Assembly: GCA_050249415.1 (NCBI GenBank) | Contig: JBFWQO010000002.1 | Location: forward strand, 186,001 to 250,000 | DNA: 64,000 nt | Origin: CADEFQ01 sp050249415 | GTDB taxonomy: Bacteria > Pseudomonadota > Gammaproteobacteria > Steroidobacterales > Steroidobacteraceae | Direction of reading: 5' to 3' | In this document: positions 36,258-45,052 of the stretch, piece by piece | Numbering within the stretch: position 1 is the first letter of the stretch | How the letters are laid out: every line of letters starts with the position of its first letter | Program-made: the position numbers and the translations under genes | The notes under the pieces: model-generated | The model's input: the letters and a program-made list of their open reading frames with translations, nothing else | Database searches by the model: none | What the model was told of the DNA's origin: nothing

Positions 36258-37400
36258 TCAGTGTTCCGCAAGAAGGCCATCGTAGAGGCCGGTATAGGCC
36301 TGCACCATCGTGTCCATCGCGAAGCGGCGCAGGCAGCGCTCGCGCCCGGCGGCGCCCTGTGCGGCGCGCAGCGCCGCGTCGTCGAGATACGGGCCGATGG
36401 CGGCGGCCAGCGCGGCGGGCTCCGCCGGATCGTACAGGGCGCCGTTGACGCGGGGCTCGACCAGTTCGCCATTGCCGCCGACCGCGCCGGCGACCACCGG
36501 TCGGGCCGAGGCCATGGCCTCGAGGATCGTGTTCGAGATCCCCTCGTTCTGCGACGGCAGCACGAATATGTCAAAGCTGCGCAGCAGCTCGGGCGCGTCC
36601 GGGCGCGCACCCGGCATCCACACGAGGGAGGCAATACCGAGCGCCTGGGCCCGCTCCCGCAGCCTCCCGGCCTCCGGGCCATCCCCCACGATCACGAGCC
36701 TCAGCCGCCCCTCGCCCGCCTCCGAGGCGCCTGCGAGCCGTGCGAAGGCCTCGAGCAGCGCCGCCTGGTCCTTGATCGGATCGAGCCGCCCGATCGTGCC
36801 GATCACGAGGGGCCGCCCAGCGCCCTCCCTGGGCCAGGGCAGGTCCGCGGGCAAGGGACCGTCGGGCCGGAAGCGCTCGACGTCGACCCCGTTGTAGATC
36901 TGGCTGATCCGCGCCTCCGGCACGCCGATGCGCGCCTGCAGCCAGTGCGCGATGTCTTTCGAGACGGCGACATACCGTTGGGTGGCCGGCCGGCACAGGC
37001 GCCGGATCCGCAGCGCGCGCGGACTCTCACCGCGGGGATCCGCGGCGTCCCAGCCATGCTCGCCGTGTACGCGGTGGCGCACGCCCGCGGCGAGCGCCAC
37101 CCACTGCAGGTCGGCGGTGCCCAGATTGCGCGTGTGCACGACCGCCGGGCGCAGGCGCCGCAACTGCCGCCACAGGCGCGCGTAGGCGCCCGGGTCCTTG
37201 CCCGGCTGCTTGTCGATCGACAGCACTTCGACATCCGCGCTCTCGATGCGCTTGCGGAAATCACTGAACCCGGCGAGGCACAGGATCGCGTGCCGGTACT
37301 TCGCGCGCGGCAGGCGGTTGACGAGATTCACGAGGCCGTTCTCGAGACCACCGTAGTCGAGCCGGTAGATGACATGCGCGATGAGCGGAGCCTCGGCCAT
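36258..37400 (-). CDS. XrtA/PEP-CTERM system glycosyltransferase (GT-B, second of the paired enzymes)
   Basis: The start at 37400 gives MAEAPLIAHVIYRLDYGGLENG, the usual opening of the group, and lies four bases after the dehydrogenase stop. The 380-residue protein has VVHTRNLGTADLQWVA near 90, HGWDAADPRGE near 118, IYNGVDVERFRP near 172 and GTIGRLDPIKDQAALLEAF near 205. The donor-binding motif PSQNEGISNTILEAMASARPVVA is near 288. It resembles the glycosyltransferase family named after the XrtA/PEP-CTERM system. It acts on the cytoplasmic side in repeat-unit assembly. Confidence 0.94.
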   Translation of the reverse strand: MAEAPLIAHVIYRLDYGGLENGLVNLVNRLPRAKYRHAILCLAGFSDFRKRIESADVEVLSIDKQPGKDPGAYARLWRQLRRLRPAVVHTRNLGTADLQWVALAAGVRHRVHGEHGWDAADPRGESPRALRIRRLCRPATQRYVAVSKDIAHWLQARIGVPEARISQIYNGVDVERFRPDGPLPADLPWPREGAGRPLVIGTIGRLDPIKDQAALLEAFARLAGASEAGEGRLRLVIVGDGPEAGRLRERAQALGIASLVWMPGARPDAPELLRSFDIFVLPSQNEGISNTILEAMASARPVVAGAVGGNGELVEPRVNGALYDPAEPAALAAAIGPYLDDAALRAAQGAAGRERCLRRFAMDTMVQAYTGLYDGLLAEH

Positions 37401-37404
37401 GAGC

Positions 37405-38721
37405 CTACCAGCAGATGCCCGAGTAGCGCCCCGCCTTGCCACCGCGCATGGCAATGCCCACCACGTCGACGACCGCATGCCGCGGCTCGAGCGTGGCCGC
37501 GAGCGACGCTTCGATGTCCTTGCCGCCGAGCCCGACGAGGATCGTGTCGCCATGGCGCACGGCCTCCTCGCAGGAGCCGACCATCAGCTTGCCGATGTGC
37601 GGGATGCTCTGTTCGATGAAGCGCTTGTTGGCGCCGATCAGGCGCGACAGGTTCACCTCGGGGTCGTAGATGCGCAGGTCATAGCCCTTGCCGATCAGGC
37701 GCTCGGCCACCGACACGAGCGGGCTCTCGCGCAGGTCGTCGGTGCCCTTCTTGAAGCTGAGGCCGATCATGCCGACGCGGCGCGTGTCGCCCTGCATCAC
37801 CTGGTCGATCGCCGTGTCGATGTGGGCGCGGTTGCTGCCGAGCACGCCGCCGAGCATCGGGGTCACGACATCGCGCGTCTTGCCCATGTAAGTCAGCGCG
37901 CGCAGGTCCTTCGGCAGGCACGAGCCGCCGAACGCGAACCCGGGGCGCAGGTAGGCCGGGGAGATGTTGAGATGCGTGTCCTTGCAGATGAGCGCCATCA
38001 CTTCGCGCGCGTCGACATCCACCGCGCGGGACAGCCTGCCGATCTCGTTCGCGAACGTGATCTTGACGGCGTGGAAGGCATTCGCCGCATATTTCTGCAT
38101 CTCCGCGACGCCGACCGACGTGACGACGAACTCGCAGGGCAGATGGCCGAATACGGCGCGCAGCGTGTCCGCGGCGCGGTCCGAGCGCGTGCCGACGATC
38201 GTGATCGGCGGGCGGTCGTAATCCTTGATCGAAGTGCCCTCGCGCAGGAACTCCGGCTGGAATGCGAGCCCGAAGTCCCGGTCGGCCACCTTGCCGCTCG
38301 CCTTCTCGAGCGTCGGGCGCACGAGTTCGTCGAGCGTGCCGGGCTGCACCGTCGAGCGCAGCACCACGGTATGGAATGCGGCCTTGCCGGCGAGCGCCGC
38401 GCCGATCGATTCCATCACGCGCCGGATCGCGCTCATGTCCTGGCTGCCGTTCGGGCTCGAGGGCGTGCCGACGCAGACGAACGACAGCTCCGTCTCGCGG
38501 ATCGCCGCGGCGACGTCGTTCGTGACCCGCACGCGGCCCGAGGCGACCACGTCGCGCGTCAGGTCCTGGATGCCCTCCTCGACGATGGGCGACTTGCCGC
38601 TGCGGATCAGCTCGAGCTTGAGCGGATCGACGTCCACGCCGGTCACCTCGTGGCCGTCCCTCGCGAGACAGGCCATCGACACGGCACCCACATACCCGAG
38701 ACCGAAAATGCTGATCTTCAT
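37405..38721 (-). CDS. Nucleotide-sugar dehydrogenase, GDP-mannose 6-dehydrogenase (AlgD)-like
   Basis: The ATG at 38721 starts MKISIFGLGYVGAV, a Rossmann loop at the N-terminus; the open frame upstream is only coincidental. The 438-residue enzyme oxidises the C6 hydroxyl of a nucleotide sugar to a carboxylate with two NAD. The catalytic Cys is C268 in FAFGGSCLPKD, the same position as in Pseudomonas AlgD. VGTPSSPNGS near 84 and GLSFKKGTDDLRESPL near 330 also resemble AlgD more than UDP-glucose dehydrogenases. Substrate choice (GDP-mannose versus UDP-sugar) is inferred. Its product could be amidated by the neighbouring amidotransferases. ATGA overlap with 39902 gene. Confidence 0.92.
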   Translation of the reverse strand: MKISIFGLGYVGAVSMACLARDGHEVTGVDVDPLKLELIRSGKSPIVEEGIQDLTRDVVASGRVRVTNDVAAAIRETELSFVCVGTPSSPNGSQDMSAIRRVMESIGAALAGKAAFHTVVLRSTVQPGTLDELVRPTLEKASGKVADRDFGLAFQPEFLREGTSIKDYDRPPITIVGTRSDRAADTLRAVFGHLPCEFVVTSVGVAEMQKYAANAFHAVKITFANEIGRLSRAVDVDAREVMALICKDTHLNISPAYLRPGFAFGGSCLPKDLRALTYMGKTRDVVTPMLGGVLGSNRAHIDTAIDQVMQGDTRRVGMIGLSFKKGTDDLRESPLVSVAERLIGKGYDLRIYDPEVNLSRLIGANKRFIEQSIPHIGKLMVGSCEEAVRHGDTILVGLGGKDIEASLAATLEPRHAVVDVVGIAMRGGKAGRYSGICW

Positions 38722-39902
38722 CGTCCTGCTGCCCCGATAAGGCCATCGAGCCGCCGCATCGACGCGGCCCAGCTGTGATGGCTCAACACACGATCGCGGC
38801 CCGCGACCGACAACTGCCGGCGCGCGTCCGCGTCTCCCACCAAGCGGTCGATCGCGTCGACCCATTCGCCGGGGCCCGATGCGACGAGCAGGTGCTCCCC
38901 TGCCACGGCATCGACACCCCCGGAGGCCTGCGGGCTGCACACGACCGGCACGCCCATCGCCATCGATTCGAGAATCTTGTTCTGCGTGCCGCGCGCGATC
39001 GCGAGCGGCGCCACCGTGAGCGCGGCGCGACGCACGTGCGGGCGCACGTCCGGCACCGAACCGGTCACGGTCACGCCCGGCTCGCGCGCGAGCGCGCGGA
39101 TGTGCTCGGGCGGGTCGGCACCGACGATCGCGAACCGGACTCCGGGGCGCCGCGCCCGCAGCGACGGCAGCACGTCGCGGCAGAAGCCGATCACGCCCTG
39201 CTGGTTCGGGAAGTAATCCATGCGGCCGACAAATGCGACGAGGTCCGGTTCGTACGGCGCCGGATCGGGGGCGAAGAACTGTGCATCCACCCCGTTCGGG
39301 AACCAGTCGGAAGGCCTCGTCACGCCGAGCGCGCGCAGCGACGCGAGCTCGGCGCGCGTGGTGCAGGTGCACACGTCGAAGTGTTCGGCGATGCGCCGCT
39401 CGCGCCGTTCCAGCTTGACCGCTTCCAGCCAGTAGCCGGCCGAGAGCGGAAACGACCGGTGCTGCGCATACTCCCGCCACTTCTGCGAATCCATGTCGCC
39501 GTAGTCGATGATCTTCAGCGGCGCGGCGAGCCCCTCGACATAGGGGGCGACCGAGGAGCAGTGCACGAACACGAGGTCGAATTTCGTCGTCGCCGCGGCG
39601 CCCGCGATGCGCCGCGCGAGGCGGCGCGACCAGAAGTAGCCGAAGCTCGACGGGCTCGCCGTCGGCAGCCGCGCCACCATCTGCGCCAGCGCGGGCGCGG
39701 CCGGGATGACTTCGACGAGCGCCTCGGCGCAATGCTTCGACAGGTCCCGCGCCTCGTCGCGCTCAGCCGCGCTGCGTGCCAGCGAGGCGACCGTGACGCG
39801 ATGACCCTGTTCCGACAGGTGGCGGATGATGTTGAATGGCCGGATCTTGCCGCCGCGCTTGGGCGGATACGGCACGCGGTGGCAGACGAACAGCACGTTC
39901 AT
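38718..39902 (-). CDS. XrtA/PEP-CTERM system glycosyltransferase (GT-B, first of the paired enzymes)
   Basis: The start at 39902 gives MNVLFVCHRVPYPPKRGGKIR, the typical opening of this group, overlapping the amidotransferase stop as ATGA. The 394-residue protein has VFVHCSSVAPYVEG near 113, the DYGDMDSQKWREYA segment near 137, WFPNGVDAQFF near 205 and DLVAFVGRMDYFPNQQGV near 226. The donor site AIARGTQNKILESMAMGVPVVCSP is near 307. It works with the enzyme at 36258 and the initiating transferase at 59980 in building the repeat unit. Confidence 0.94.
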   Translation of the reverse strand: MNVLFVCHRVPYPPKRGGKIRPFNIIRHLSEQGHRVTVASLARSAAERDEARDLSKHCAEALVEVIPAAPALAQMVARLPTASPSSFGYFWSRRLARRIAGAAATTKFDLVFVHCSSVAPYVEGLAAPLKIIDYGDMDSQKWREYAQHRSFPLSAGYWLEAVKLERRERRIAEHFDVCTCTTRAELASLRALGVTRPSDWFPNGVDAQFFAPDPAPYEPDLVAFVGRMDYFPNQQGVIGFCRDVLPSLRARRPGVRFAIVGADPPEHIRALAREPGVTVTGSVPDVRPHVRRAALTVAPLAIARGTQNKILESMAMGVPVVCSPQASGGVDAVAGEHLLVASGPGEWVDAIDRLVGDADARRQLSVAGRDRVLSHHSWAASMRRLDGLIGAAGR

Positions 39903-41833
39903 GCGGCGAGCCGCGCTTTCAGCCCGGCCGTGACGTCGTCGACGCTCGTGCCGTCGAGATACAGCCGCGCCCAGATCTCGAGATTGACGAGCGCGAGCAG
40001 GTGGTCGGTGCGATCGGCCCGCTGCTGCTCGTGCTCGGCGATCGTGCGCGCGACCGCGTCCGCGTCGAGCAGACCGCGCCGGCGCACCGTGGCGGGCGAC
40101 AGCAGGTCCGCGACCAGCGGCGCGAGCTCCTGGCGGAACCAGGCACCGATCGGCGCGCCGAAGCCGCGCTTCTCGCGATGCAGGATGCTCTCGGGCAGCA
40201 CGCCCTCGAGCGCGCGCTTCATGCCGCGCTTCAGCTCCCCGCCGCCCACCTTCAGGCGCGCCGGCATGCGGGCGGCGAGTTCGACGAGGCGCTGGTCGAG
40301 CAGCGGCACGCGGCACTCGAGCGAGACCGCCATGCTCATCTTGTCGGTGAGCATCAGCAGGTCTTCCGGCATCTGCGTCGCGAGGTCCACGTCCATCAGC
40401 CGTCGCAGCGGATCGTCCGCGCCGGATGCCGCGAACGCGCGCGCGATGCAGTCGTCGAACGACGGCGGTGCGCTGAGCAGCAGCGCGGCGCGTGCCGCAC
40501 CGTCGAACACTTCCATGTAGCGCCGGTAGCGCTCCTCGAACGGCAGTGAATCGGCGAGCACGAAGGCTTTCGCGAGCCGCAGCTCGTTGAGCAGGCGGTG
40601 GTGGCGATCACTCGGCAGCCGGCGCGCGATCGGATCGAACAGCGAGCGGCGGATCACGCGCGGGATGCGCTGGTAGAGGCGCCGGTAATGCTCGTCGAGA
40701 TAGCGCCGATAGCCGCCGAACAGCTCGTCGCCGCCGACGCCAGAGAGGATCACGGTGACGTCCTCGCGCGCGAACTTCGACACGAGGTAAGTCGTGATGA
40801 AGGCGGCATCGGCGACCGGCTCGTCCATGTGCCACAGCAGTTGCGGCAGCAGCGCGGCGACGTCCGGCTGCACGAGGATCTCCCTGTGCTCCGTGCCGAA
40901 GGCCTGCGCAACGGTGCGCGCGTGCGGCAGCTCGTTGTACAGCGCGGCGCCCGAGGAACCCGCAAAGCCGATCGAGTAGGTGCGCACCGGCCGGTCGGTG
41001 TGGCGCGACATGAAGGCCACGACGGCGCTCGAATCGATGCCGCCGGACAGGAACGCGCCGATCGGCACGTCGCTGACCATCTGCTCGCACACCGCGCGTT
41101 CCATTTCGGCGCGCAGTTCGTCGATCCAGTCCTGCTCCGGCCGGCTCTCGTCGATGCCGGGCGCCAGCCGCCAGTACGCGCGGGTCTCGACGCGGCCGTT
41201 CTCCGCGATCAGCGCGTGGCCCGGGGGGAGCTTGCGCATGCCGGCGAACAGCGCCTGCGGCGCGCAGACATAGCCGACCGACAGGTATTGCGCGAGCGCC
41301 GCCGGATCGACGCGCGCCTCGATGCCCGGCACCTGCAGCAGCGCCTTCGCTTCCGACGCGAACGCGAGCTGCGTCGCGCTGCTGTGGTAGTAGACCGGCT
41401 TGATGCCGAGCGGATCGCGCGCCACCAGCAGCCGCCGGCGCCGGCGGTCCCAGACCGCGAGCCCGAACATGCCCTCGAGGCGCCCGAGGATCGCGTCACC
41501 GTACTCCTCGTAGCCATGCACGATCACTTCGGTGTCGCTGCGGGTCGTGAAGCGATGCCCTGCGGCCTCGAGCTCGCGGCGCAGCGCCTGGAAGTTGTAG
41601 ATCTCGCCGTTGCAGACGACGACGACATTGCCGTCTTCGCCGCTGAGCGGCTGGTGGCCACCGGCGACATCGATGATCGACAGCCGGCGCATCCCGAGCA
41701 GCATCGGGCCTTCCGCGAAGGCGCCCTCGTCGTCGGGGCCGCGATGCACGATCGCGCGGCCCATGCGCGACAGCAGTTCCGCCGCGTGCGGTGCGGTGCC
41801 GGTGAGGCCGAGGACTCCGTAGATGCCGCACAT
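39899..41833 (-). CDS. Asparagine synthase-family amidotransferase, XrtA-associated
   Basis: This 644-residue protein begins MCGIYGVLGL with the Cys2 nucleophile. It contains HRGPDDEG at 30-37, VCNGEIYNF near 73 and the ATP loop SGGIDSS at 263-269, then SGVGGDELFGGYRRY near 340. It should transfer glutamine amide nitrogen to an ATP-activated carboxylate, probably on a uronic-acid-containing sugar. It is four bases after the FemAB-like gene and overlaps the next glycosyltransferase. It is one of two complete amidotransferases in the 17-gene run and a third full copy is at 12869. Confidence 0.93.
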   Translation of the reverse strand: MCGIYGVLGLTGTAPHAAELLSRMGRAIVHRGPDDEGAFAEGPMLLGMRRLSIIDVAGGHQPLSGEDGNVVVVCNGEIYNFQALRRELEAAGHRFTTRSDTEVIVHGYEEYGDAILGRLEGMFGLAVWDRRRRRLLVARDPLGIKPVYYHSSATQLAFASEAKALLQVPGIEARVDPAALAQYLSVGYVCAPQALFAGMRKLPPGHALIAENGRVETRAYWRLAPGIDESRPEQDWIDELRAEMERAVCEQMVSDVPIGAFLSGGIDSSAVVAFMSRHTDRPVRTYSIGFAGSSGAALYNELPHARTVAQAFGTEHREILVQPDVAALLPQLLWHMDEPVADAAFITTYLVSKFAREDVTVILSGVGGDELFGGYRRYLDEHYRRLYQRIPRVIRRSLFDPIARRLPSDRHHRLLNELRLAKAFVLADSLPFEERYRRYMEVFDGAARAALLLSAPPSFDDCIARAFAASGADDPLRRLMDVDLATQMPEDLLMLTDKMSMAVSLECRVPLLDQRLVELAARMPARLKVGGGELKRGMKRALEGVLPESILHREKRGFGAPIGAWFRQELAPLVADLLSPATVRRRGLLDADAVARTIAEHEQQRADRTDHLLALVNLEIWARLYLDGTSVDDVTAGLKARLAA

Positions 41834-41837
41834 GGCG

Positions 41838-42899
41838 CTAACCCAGGTACTTCGCGACCGGTGGGCCGATACGCTGTGTCAATGCGAGCGGGAGCCTGCG
41901 CCACAGGCGGATCATGGCGTCGTACTTCGGATTCGTCGGGCTGAGATTCGGCATCTCGCGGCGCCGGACGAGGTAGTACTCGTAGCAGAGCGGCTCGGGC
42001 TCGAAGCCCCAGTTGGCCTTGAAGTCGAAGGCTCCCGTGCCACGCTTGCTGCGGCCGTAGTCGAAGAGCCGCCGCCCGCCCTCGCGCGCCCGCTCCATGA
42101 CGCTCCAGTACAGAAAATCGTTGCCCGACACGCTGCGGGCGGCCAGCGTGCCGCCGCCGTAGTACGGCAGGACTTCGTCGCGGAAGTAGAAGCTCAGCAC
42201 GCTCGCGACCGGCACCGCCTCGTGCATCACGGTCAGGATCTCGCAGTCGCCGCCGAATACCTCCTGCAGGATCGCGAGGTAGCGCTTCGCGAACACCGGC
42301 GTGCCGAGGTTGCGCAGGCTTTCCGAGTACATCGCATAGTGGCGATCCGGCGTCGCATCGATTTCCGCGCGCAGGCCTTTCTGGATTCCCTTGCGCACCA
42401 TCGCACGCTGCTTGCGCGGGATCGCGAGCAGGTTGGCTTCACTCTCCGGGGCGATGGCCTTGCGAAACGTGACGTAGAGATCCTTCACCGGCCAGTCCGG
42501 GTGCTGGCGGCGGCGATTGCGCATTTCGAGGTAGTCGACCCCGAGTTCGCGCGCGAGCCCGCAGGCCCGCGCTTCGAGTGCGGCTTTCGATGCTTCGTCG
42601 GCCGCGACGATGCCGCCATAGACACAGAACGGGGTCGAGACGAGCGAATGGCCGAAGAGCAGGCTCTTCACCTCGGCGAGCGGCAGCACCCCGCTCACTC
42701 GCCCGTTCGTGCGCGCGAGGAGGAAATGGGTGCGATGCCCGAAGGCGCGCCCGAGCACCTCGCGCCAGCCGGCAAGATGAAAGAACGTGCCGTCCGGGTG
42801 ACCGCGCACGAATGCATCCCACGCGCCCTCGAGGTCGCGCGTGAGCGGCAGTACCTCGGGTTCGTGCGCACGGGATGGGGCCCCCGTGCTAACCGACAC
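41838..42899 (-). CDS. FemAB-like acyl/aminoacyl transferase, XrtA/PEP-CTERM associated
   Basis: I chose the GTG at 42899: a GAGG ribosome binding site lies about eight bases upstream and the gene then overlaps the deacetylase stop by 11 bases. The 353-residue protein has the two-lobed GNAT-like build of the Fem family: HPDGTFFHLAGWREVLGRAFGH near 33, VKDLYVTFRKAI near 140, AIPRKQRAMVRKGI near 160 and SGNDFLYWSVMERAREGGRRLFDYGRSKRGTGAFDFKA near 260-295. Family members move amino-acyl groups from tRNA to cell-wall precursors. Here it may attach the amino-acyl decoration made by the decarboxylase module; this is inference. Confidence 0.92.
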   Translation of the reverse strand: MSVSTGAPSRAHEPEVLPLTRDLEGAWDAFVRGHPDGTFFHLAGWREVLGRAFGHRTHFLLARTNGRVSGVLPLAEVKSLLFGHSLVSTPFCVYGGIVAADEASKAALEARACGLARELGVDYLEMRNRRRQHPDWPVKDLYVTFRKAIAPESEANLLAIPRKQRAMVRKGIQKGLRAEIDATPDRHYAMYSESLRNLGTPVFAKRYLAILQEVFGGDCEILTVMHEAVPVASVLSFYFRDEVLPYYGGGTLAARSVSGNDFLYWSVMERAREGGRRLFDYGRSKRGTGAFDFKANWGFEPEPLCYEYYLVRRREMPNLSPTNPKYDAMIRLWRRLPLALTQRIGPPVAKYLG

Positions 42900-43728
42900 C
42901 AAACACCTCGTCCATGCGGCCCCAGCGGAAGTCCCGCAGCAGGCGCTGCAACCGGCCCTCCATGCGACCGAGGTTCGTGTAATGGCGGAACCTCGACTTC
43001 GCCGACACGCCCGCGACACGCGGCTGGCCCGGGTCGATCTCCCACGGGTGGCAATAGAACACCGCCGCCTGGCCGTCGCGCGCATTGACGCGACGCACCG
43101 CCGCGCGGAAGAGCGCATAGGGCAGCAGGCGAAAATACCCGCCGCCACCCGCGGGCAGTCGCTGCCCGAAATACTGCACCGTGGTGATCGGCACTTCGAG
43201 CAGCGCGCCCGACGCCACGGGGTAGGCAAAGCGCGGCGAGCCGGGAATGCCGTAGAGATCGTGGTGGATCGGAAAGATGCTGGAGTCGTAGCGAAAGCCG
43301 AGCTCGGCGAGGATATCGAGCGCCCACAACGAGGCATTGGTGATCGAATACGTCGCCGCGCGATAGCCGCGCACCGGCGCGCCGGTCGCCTCTTCGAGCC
43401 GTTGCTTCGCCTCGCTCGTCTCGGCGCGGAAGACCTCCGGGGTCTGCGTGTAGACCGTGCGGTGCGTGAGCCCGTGGCACGCCACTTCGTGGCCGGCGGC
43501 ATGGATGTCCCGGACGAGCTGTGGCGAGCGTTGCGCAACCCAGCCGAGCACGAAGAAGGTTGCCCGCACCCTCCGTGCCGCCAGGATCTCGAGTACGCGT
43601 CGTGTATTGGCTTCCGCGCGGTATTCGAGCCCGGCCCATTGCGAACGGTCGATGGCCGACGACAGCGCCTCGACATGGAAGTAGTCTTCCACGTCGATCG
43701 AGAACGCGTTGGTCACAGCCTGTTCCAT
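42889..43728 (-). CDS. XrtA-associated polysaccharide deacetylase (DUF3473 type)
   Basis: This 279-residue protein begins with the group's hallmark FSIDVEDYFHVEAL at residues 9-22, where the Asp residues belong to the active site. ATFFVLGWVAQRSPQLV is near 57, GHEVACHGLTHRTVY near 83 (metal-binding His pair), and YDSSIFPIHHDLYG near 146. The FYCHPWEIDPGQPR segment near 224 and the RFRHYTNLGRMEGRL tail mark the DUF3473 extension typical of XrtA loci. It should deacetylate the polymer or a precursor in the periplasm. It overlaps the FemAB-like gene by 11 bases. Confidence 0.95.
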   Translation of the reverse strand: MEQAVTNAFSIDVEDYFHVEALSSAIDRSQWAGLEYRAEANTRRVLEILAARRVRATFFVLGWVAQRSPQLVRDIHAAGHEVACHGLTHRTVYTQTPEVFRAETSEAKQRLEEATGAPVRGYRAATYSITNASLWALDILAELGFRYDSSIFPIHHDLYGIPGSPRFAYPVASGALLEVPITTVQYFGQRLPAGGGGYFRLLPYALFRAAVRRVNARDGQAAVFYCHPWEIDPGQPRVAGVSAKSRFRHYTNLGRMEGRLQRLLRDFRWGRMDEVFGVG

Positions 43729-43747
43729 CCGGTGCTGCAGCCTGTGC

Positions 43748-45052
43748 TCAGCGACGCCGCGGCGTGTAGGTGAGGCGGACGGTGACGCGGTTTTCCGTGT
43801 AGTCGCGTGTCCCGAAACCGAAGGCGGTGTCCCCCGAGCCGGAGAAGTGATCGCCGGCGAGCGTCACGCCGATGCGTTCGCTGAAGGCCCAGTCGAGCCC
43901 GAGGCCCGCGTTCCATTCGTCGAAACTGACATCCGAGTTGTCGAAATCCTGCGTGGTCCAGCCGCCGTACAGCCGAGCGGACAAACGCGGGCTCACGCGT
44001 CGCAATACGAGCGCGGTAATCCCCGAGGCATCGCGGTCGAGGGCGTCGGTGCGCTCGTAGCTCTCCTTGCGCCAGTTGACGCCGAGGCTCACTGACGTGC
44101 GCACGCCCTCGAGGTCGAGCGCGAGCGAGGCGAAATCGGACTGGAATGAATCGGTCGAGACGATCGACTGGCCGGCATCGATGTCGATGCCGATGATCCG
44201 CTGGTCGCGACGCATCGCCTCGGCGGAGTCCGTGAGGTTCGTGCCGGCATTCAGCGTGAGCGTGGAGCGCGGCGACAGCTGCCGCTCGATCGTCAGGTCG
44301 AGCAGCGGTCCGCCGGTCGTGTCGCCGAAATCGTGCAGCGTCGTGTAGCCGGCCTCCAGGCTGAGCGTGGTGCGCGCGCCTTCCGTCGCATAACCGACAT
44401 AGGCTGACTGGCGATCGAAGTTGCTGCCGCGCAGCTCATTGTCGAACTCCACGCGCTCGGCGGTGCCATTGAGCGACAGCGTGGACCGCTCGCTCATCTG
44501 CCGCTCGAGGCCGATGCGGCCCGTCATGCGCTGGTTGTCCGCCTCGGTTTCCTCGTAGGCGGCATCCGACCAGCGACCGCTCACGAGCAGGTTCGTCCGC
44601 GCACCGAACGGGACGACGAGGTCGGGGCCCGTGCTGAAGTAATTCGCACCCTGCTGGTTGCCCGGCGTGTCGACGTTGCGCGGTTCGATCAGCGCCTGGC
44701 CGTAGTTCTCCTCGACCACCCAGCTGAAGCGCTCCGGCAGGAACCAGTACGCGAGCCGCGCATCGAGCCCGCCGAAGAGGTCGTCGTCGTAGGCGTCGTC
44801 GAAGAACTTCCGGTAGGCGAGGTTCGCGTTGACGTGGGAAGTGAAGCGACCCGCGTCGCGCGCGATGCCGAGCCGCAGCCCGAGTTCACCCACGGTCTGC
44901 GATTCCTCGTCGATATCCGTGCGTCGCACGTTGTCGGTGTGATACGCCCCCACCGTGATTCCGAGATCGATGCCCTGCGCGCTGGCGGCGCCTGCAAGGA
45001 CCAGCCACGCCGCGCCCGCCGCGAACCGACCCCACCCTGTTGCGATGTTCAT
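43748..45052 (-). CDS. PEP-CTERM system-associated outer-membrane beta-barrel protein
   Basis: The start at 45052 gives MNIATGWGRFAAGAAWLVLAGAASAQ, a signal peptide with a cut near residue 26, and overlaps the kinase stop as ATGA. The mature protein (434 residues in all) is made of alternating strands such as RFSWVVEENYGQALI, STLSLNGTAERVEFD and RLSARLYGGWTTQDFD. It ends in TENRVTVRLTYTPRRR, close to the usual aromatic-terminated last barrel strand. It resembles the outer-membrane family tied to PEP-CTERM/XrtA loci and is probably the exopolysaccharide exit channel or an associated barrel. Confidence 0.93.
   Translation of the reverse strand: MNIATGWGRFAAGAAWLVLAGAASAQGIDLGITVGAYHTDNVRRTDIDEESQTVGELGLRLGIARDAGRFTSHVNANLAYRKFFDDAYDDDLFGGLDARLAYWFLPERFSWVVEENYGQALIEPRNVDTPGNQQGANYFSTGPDLVVPFGARTNLLVSGRWSDAAYEETEADNQRMTGRIGLERQMSERSTLSLNGTAERVEFDNELRGSNFDRQSAYVGYATEGARTTLSLEAGYTTLHDFGDTTGGPLLDLTIERQLSPRSTLTLNAGTNLTDSAEAMRRDQRIIGIDIDAGQSIVSTDSFQSDFASLALDLEGVRTSVSLGVNWRKESYERTDALDRDASGITALVLRRVSPRLSARLYGGWTTQDFDNSDVSFDEWNAGLGLDWAFSERIGVTLAGDHFSGSGDTAFGFGTRDYTENRVTVRLTYTPRRR

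Noticed and set aside
35112..37619. Long plus-strand open frame antisense to the amidotransferase and glycosyltransferase genes, and similar ones at 45122-48415, 53657-56263 and 37369-38778
   Set aside because: They lie opposite genes with clear family motifs. The translations are Arg/His/Asp-rich low-complexity without recognisable domains, as expected in the antisense of GC-rich coding sequence.
37405..39732. One large 775-residue protein covering the dehydrogenase plus an upstream part
   Set aside because: Only the part from 38721 has a Rossmann start and family similarity. The upstream part is the wrong frame of the XrtA glycosyltransferase at 38718-39902.
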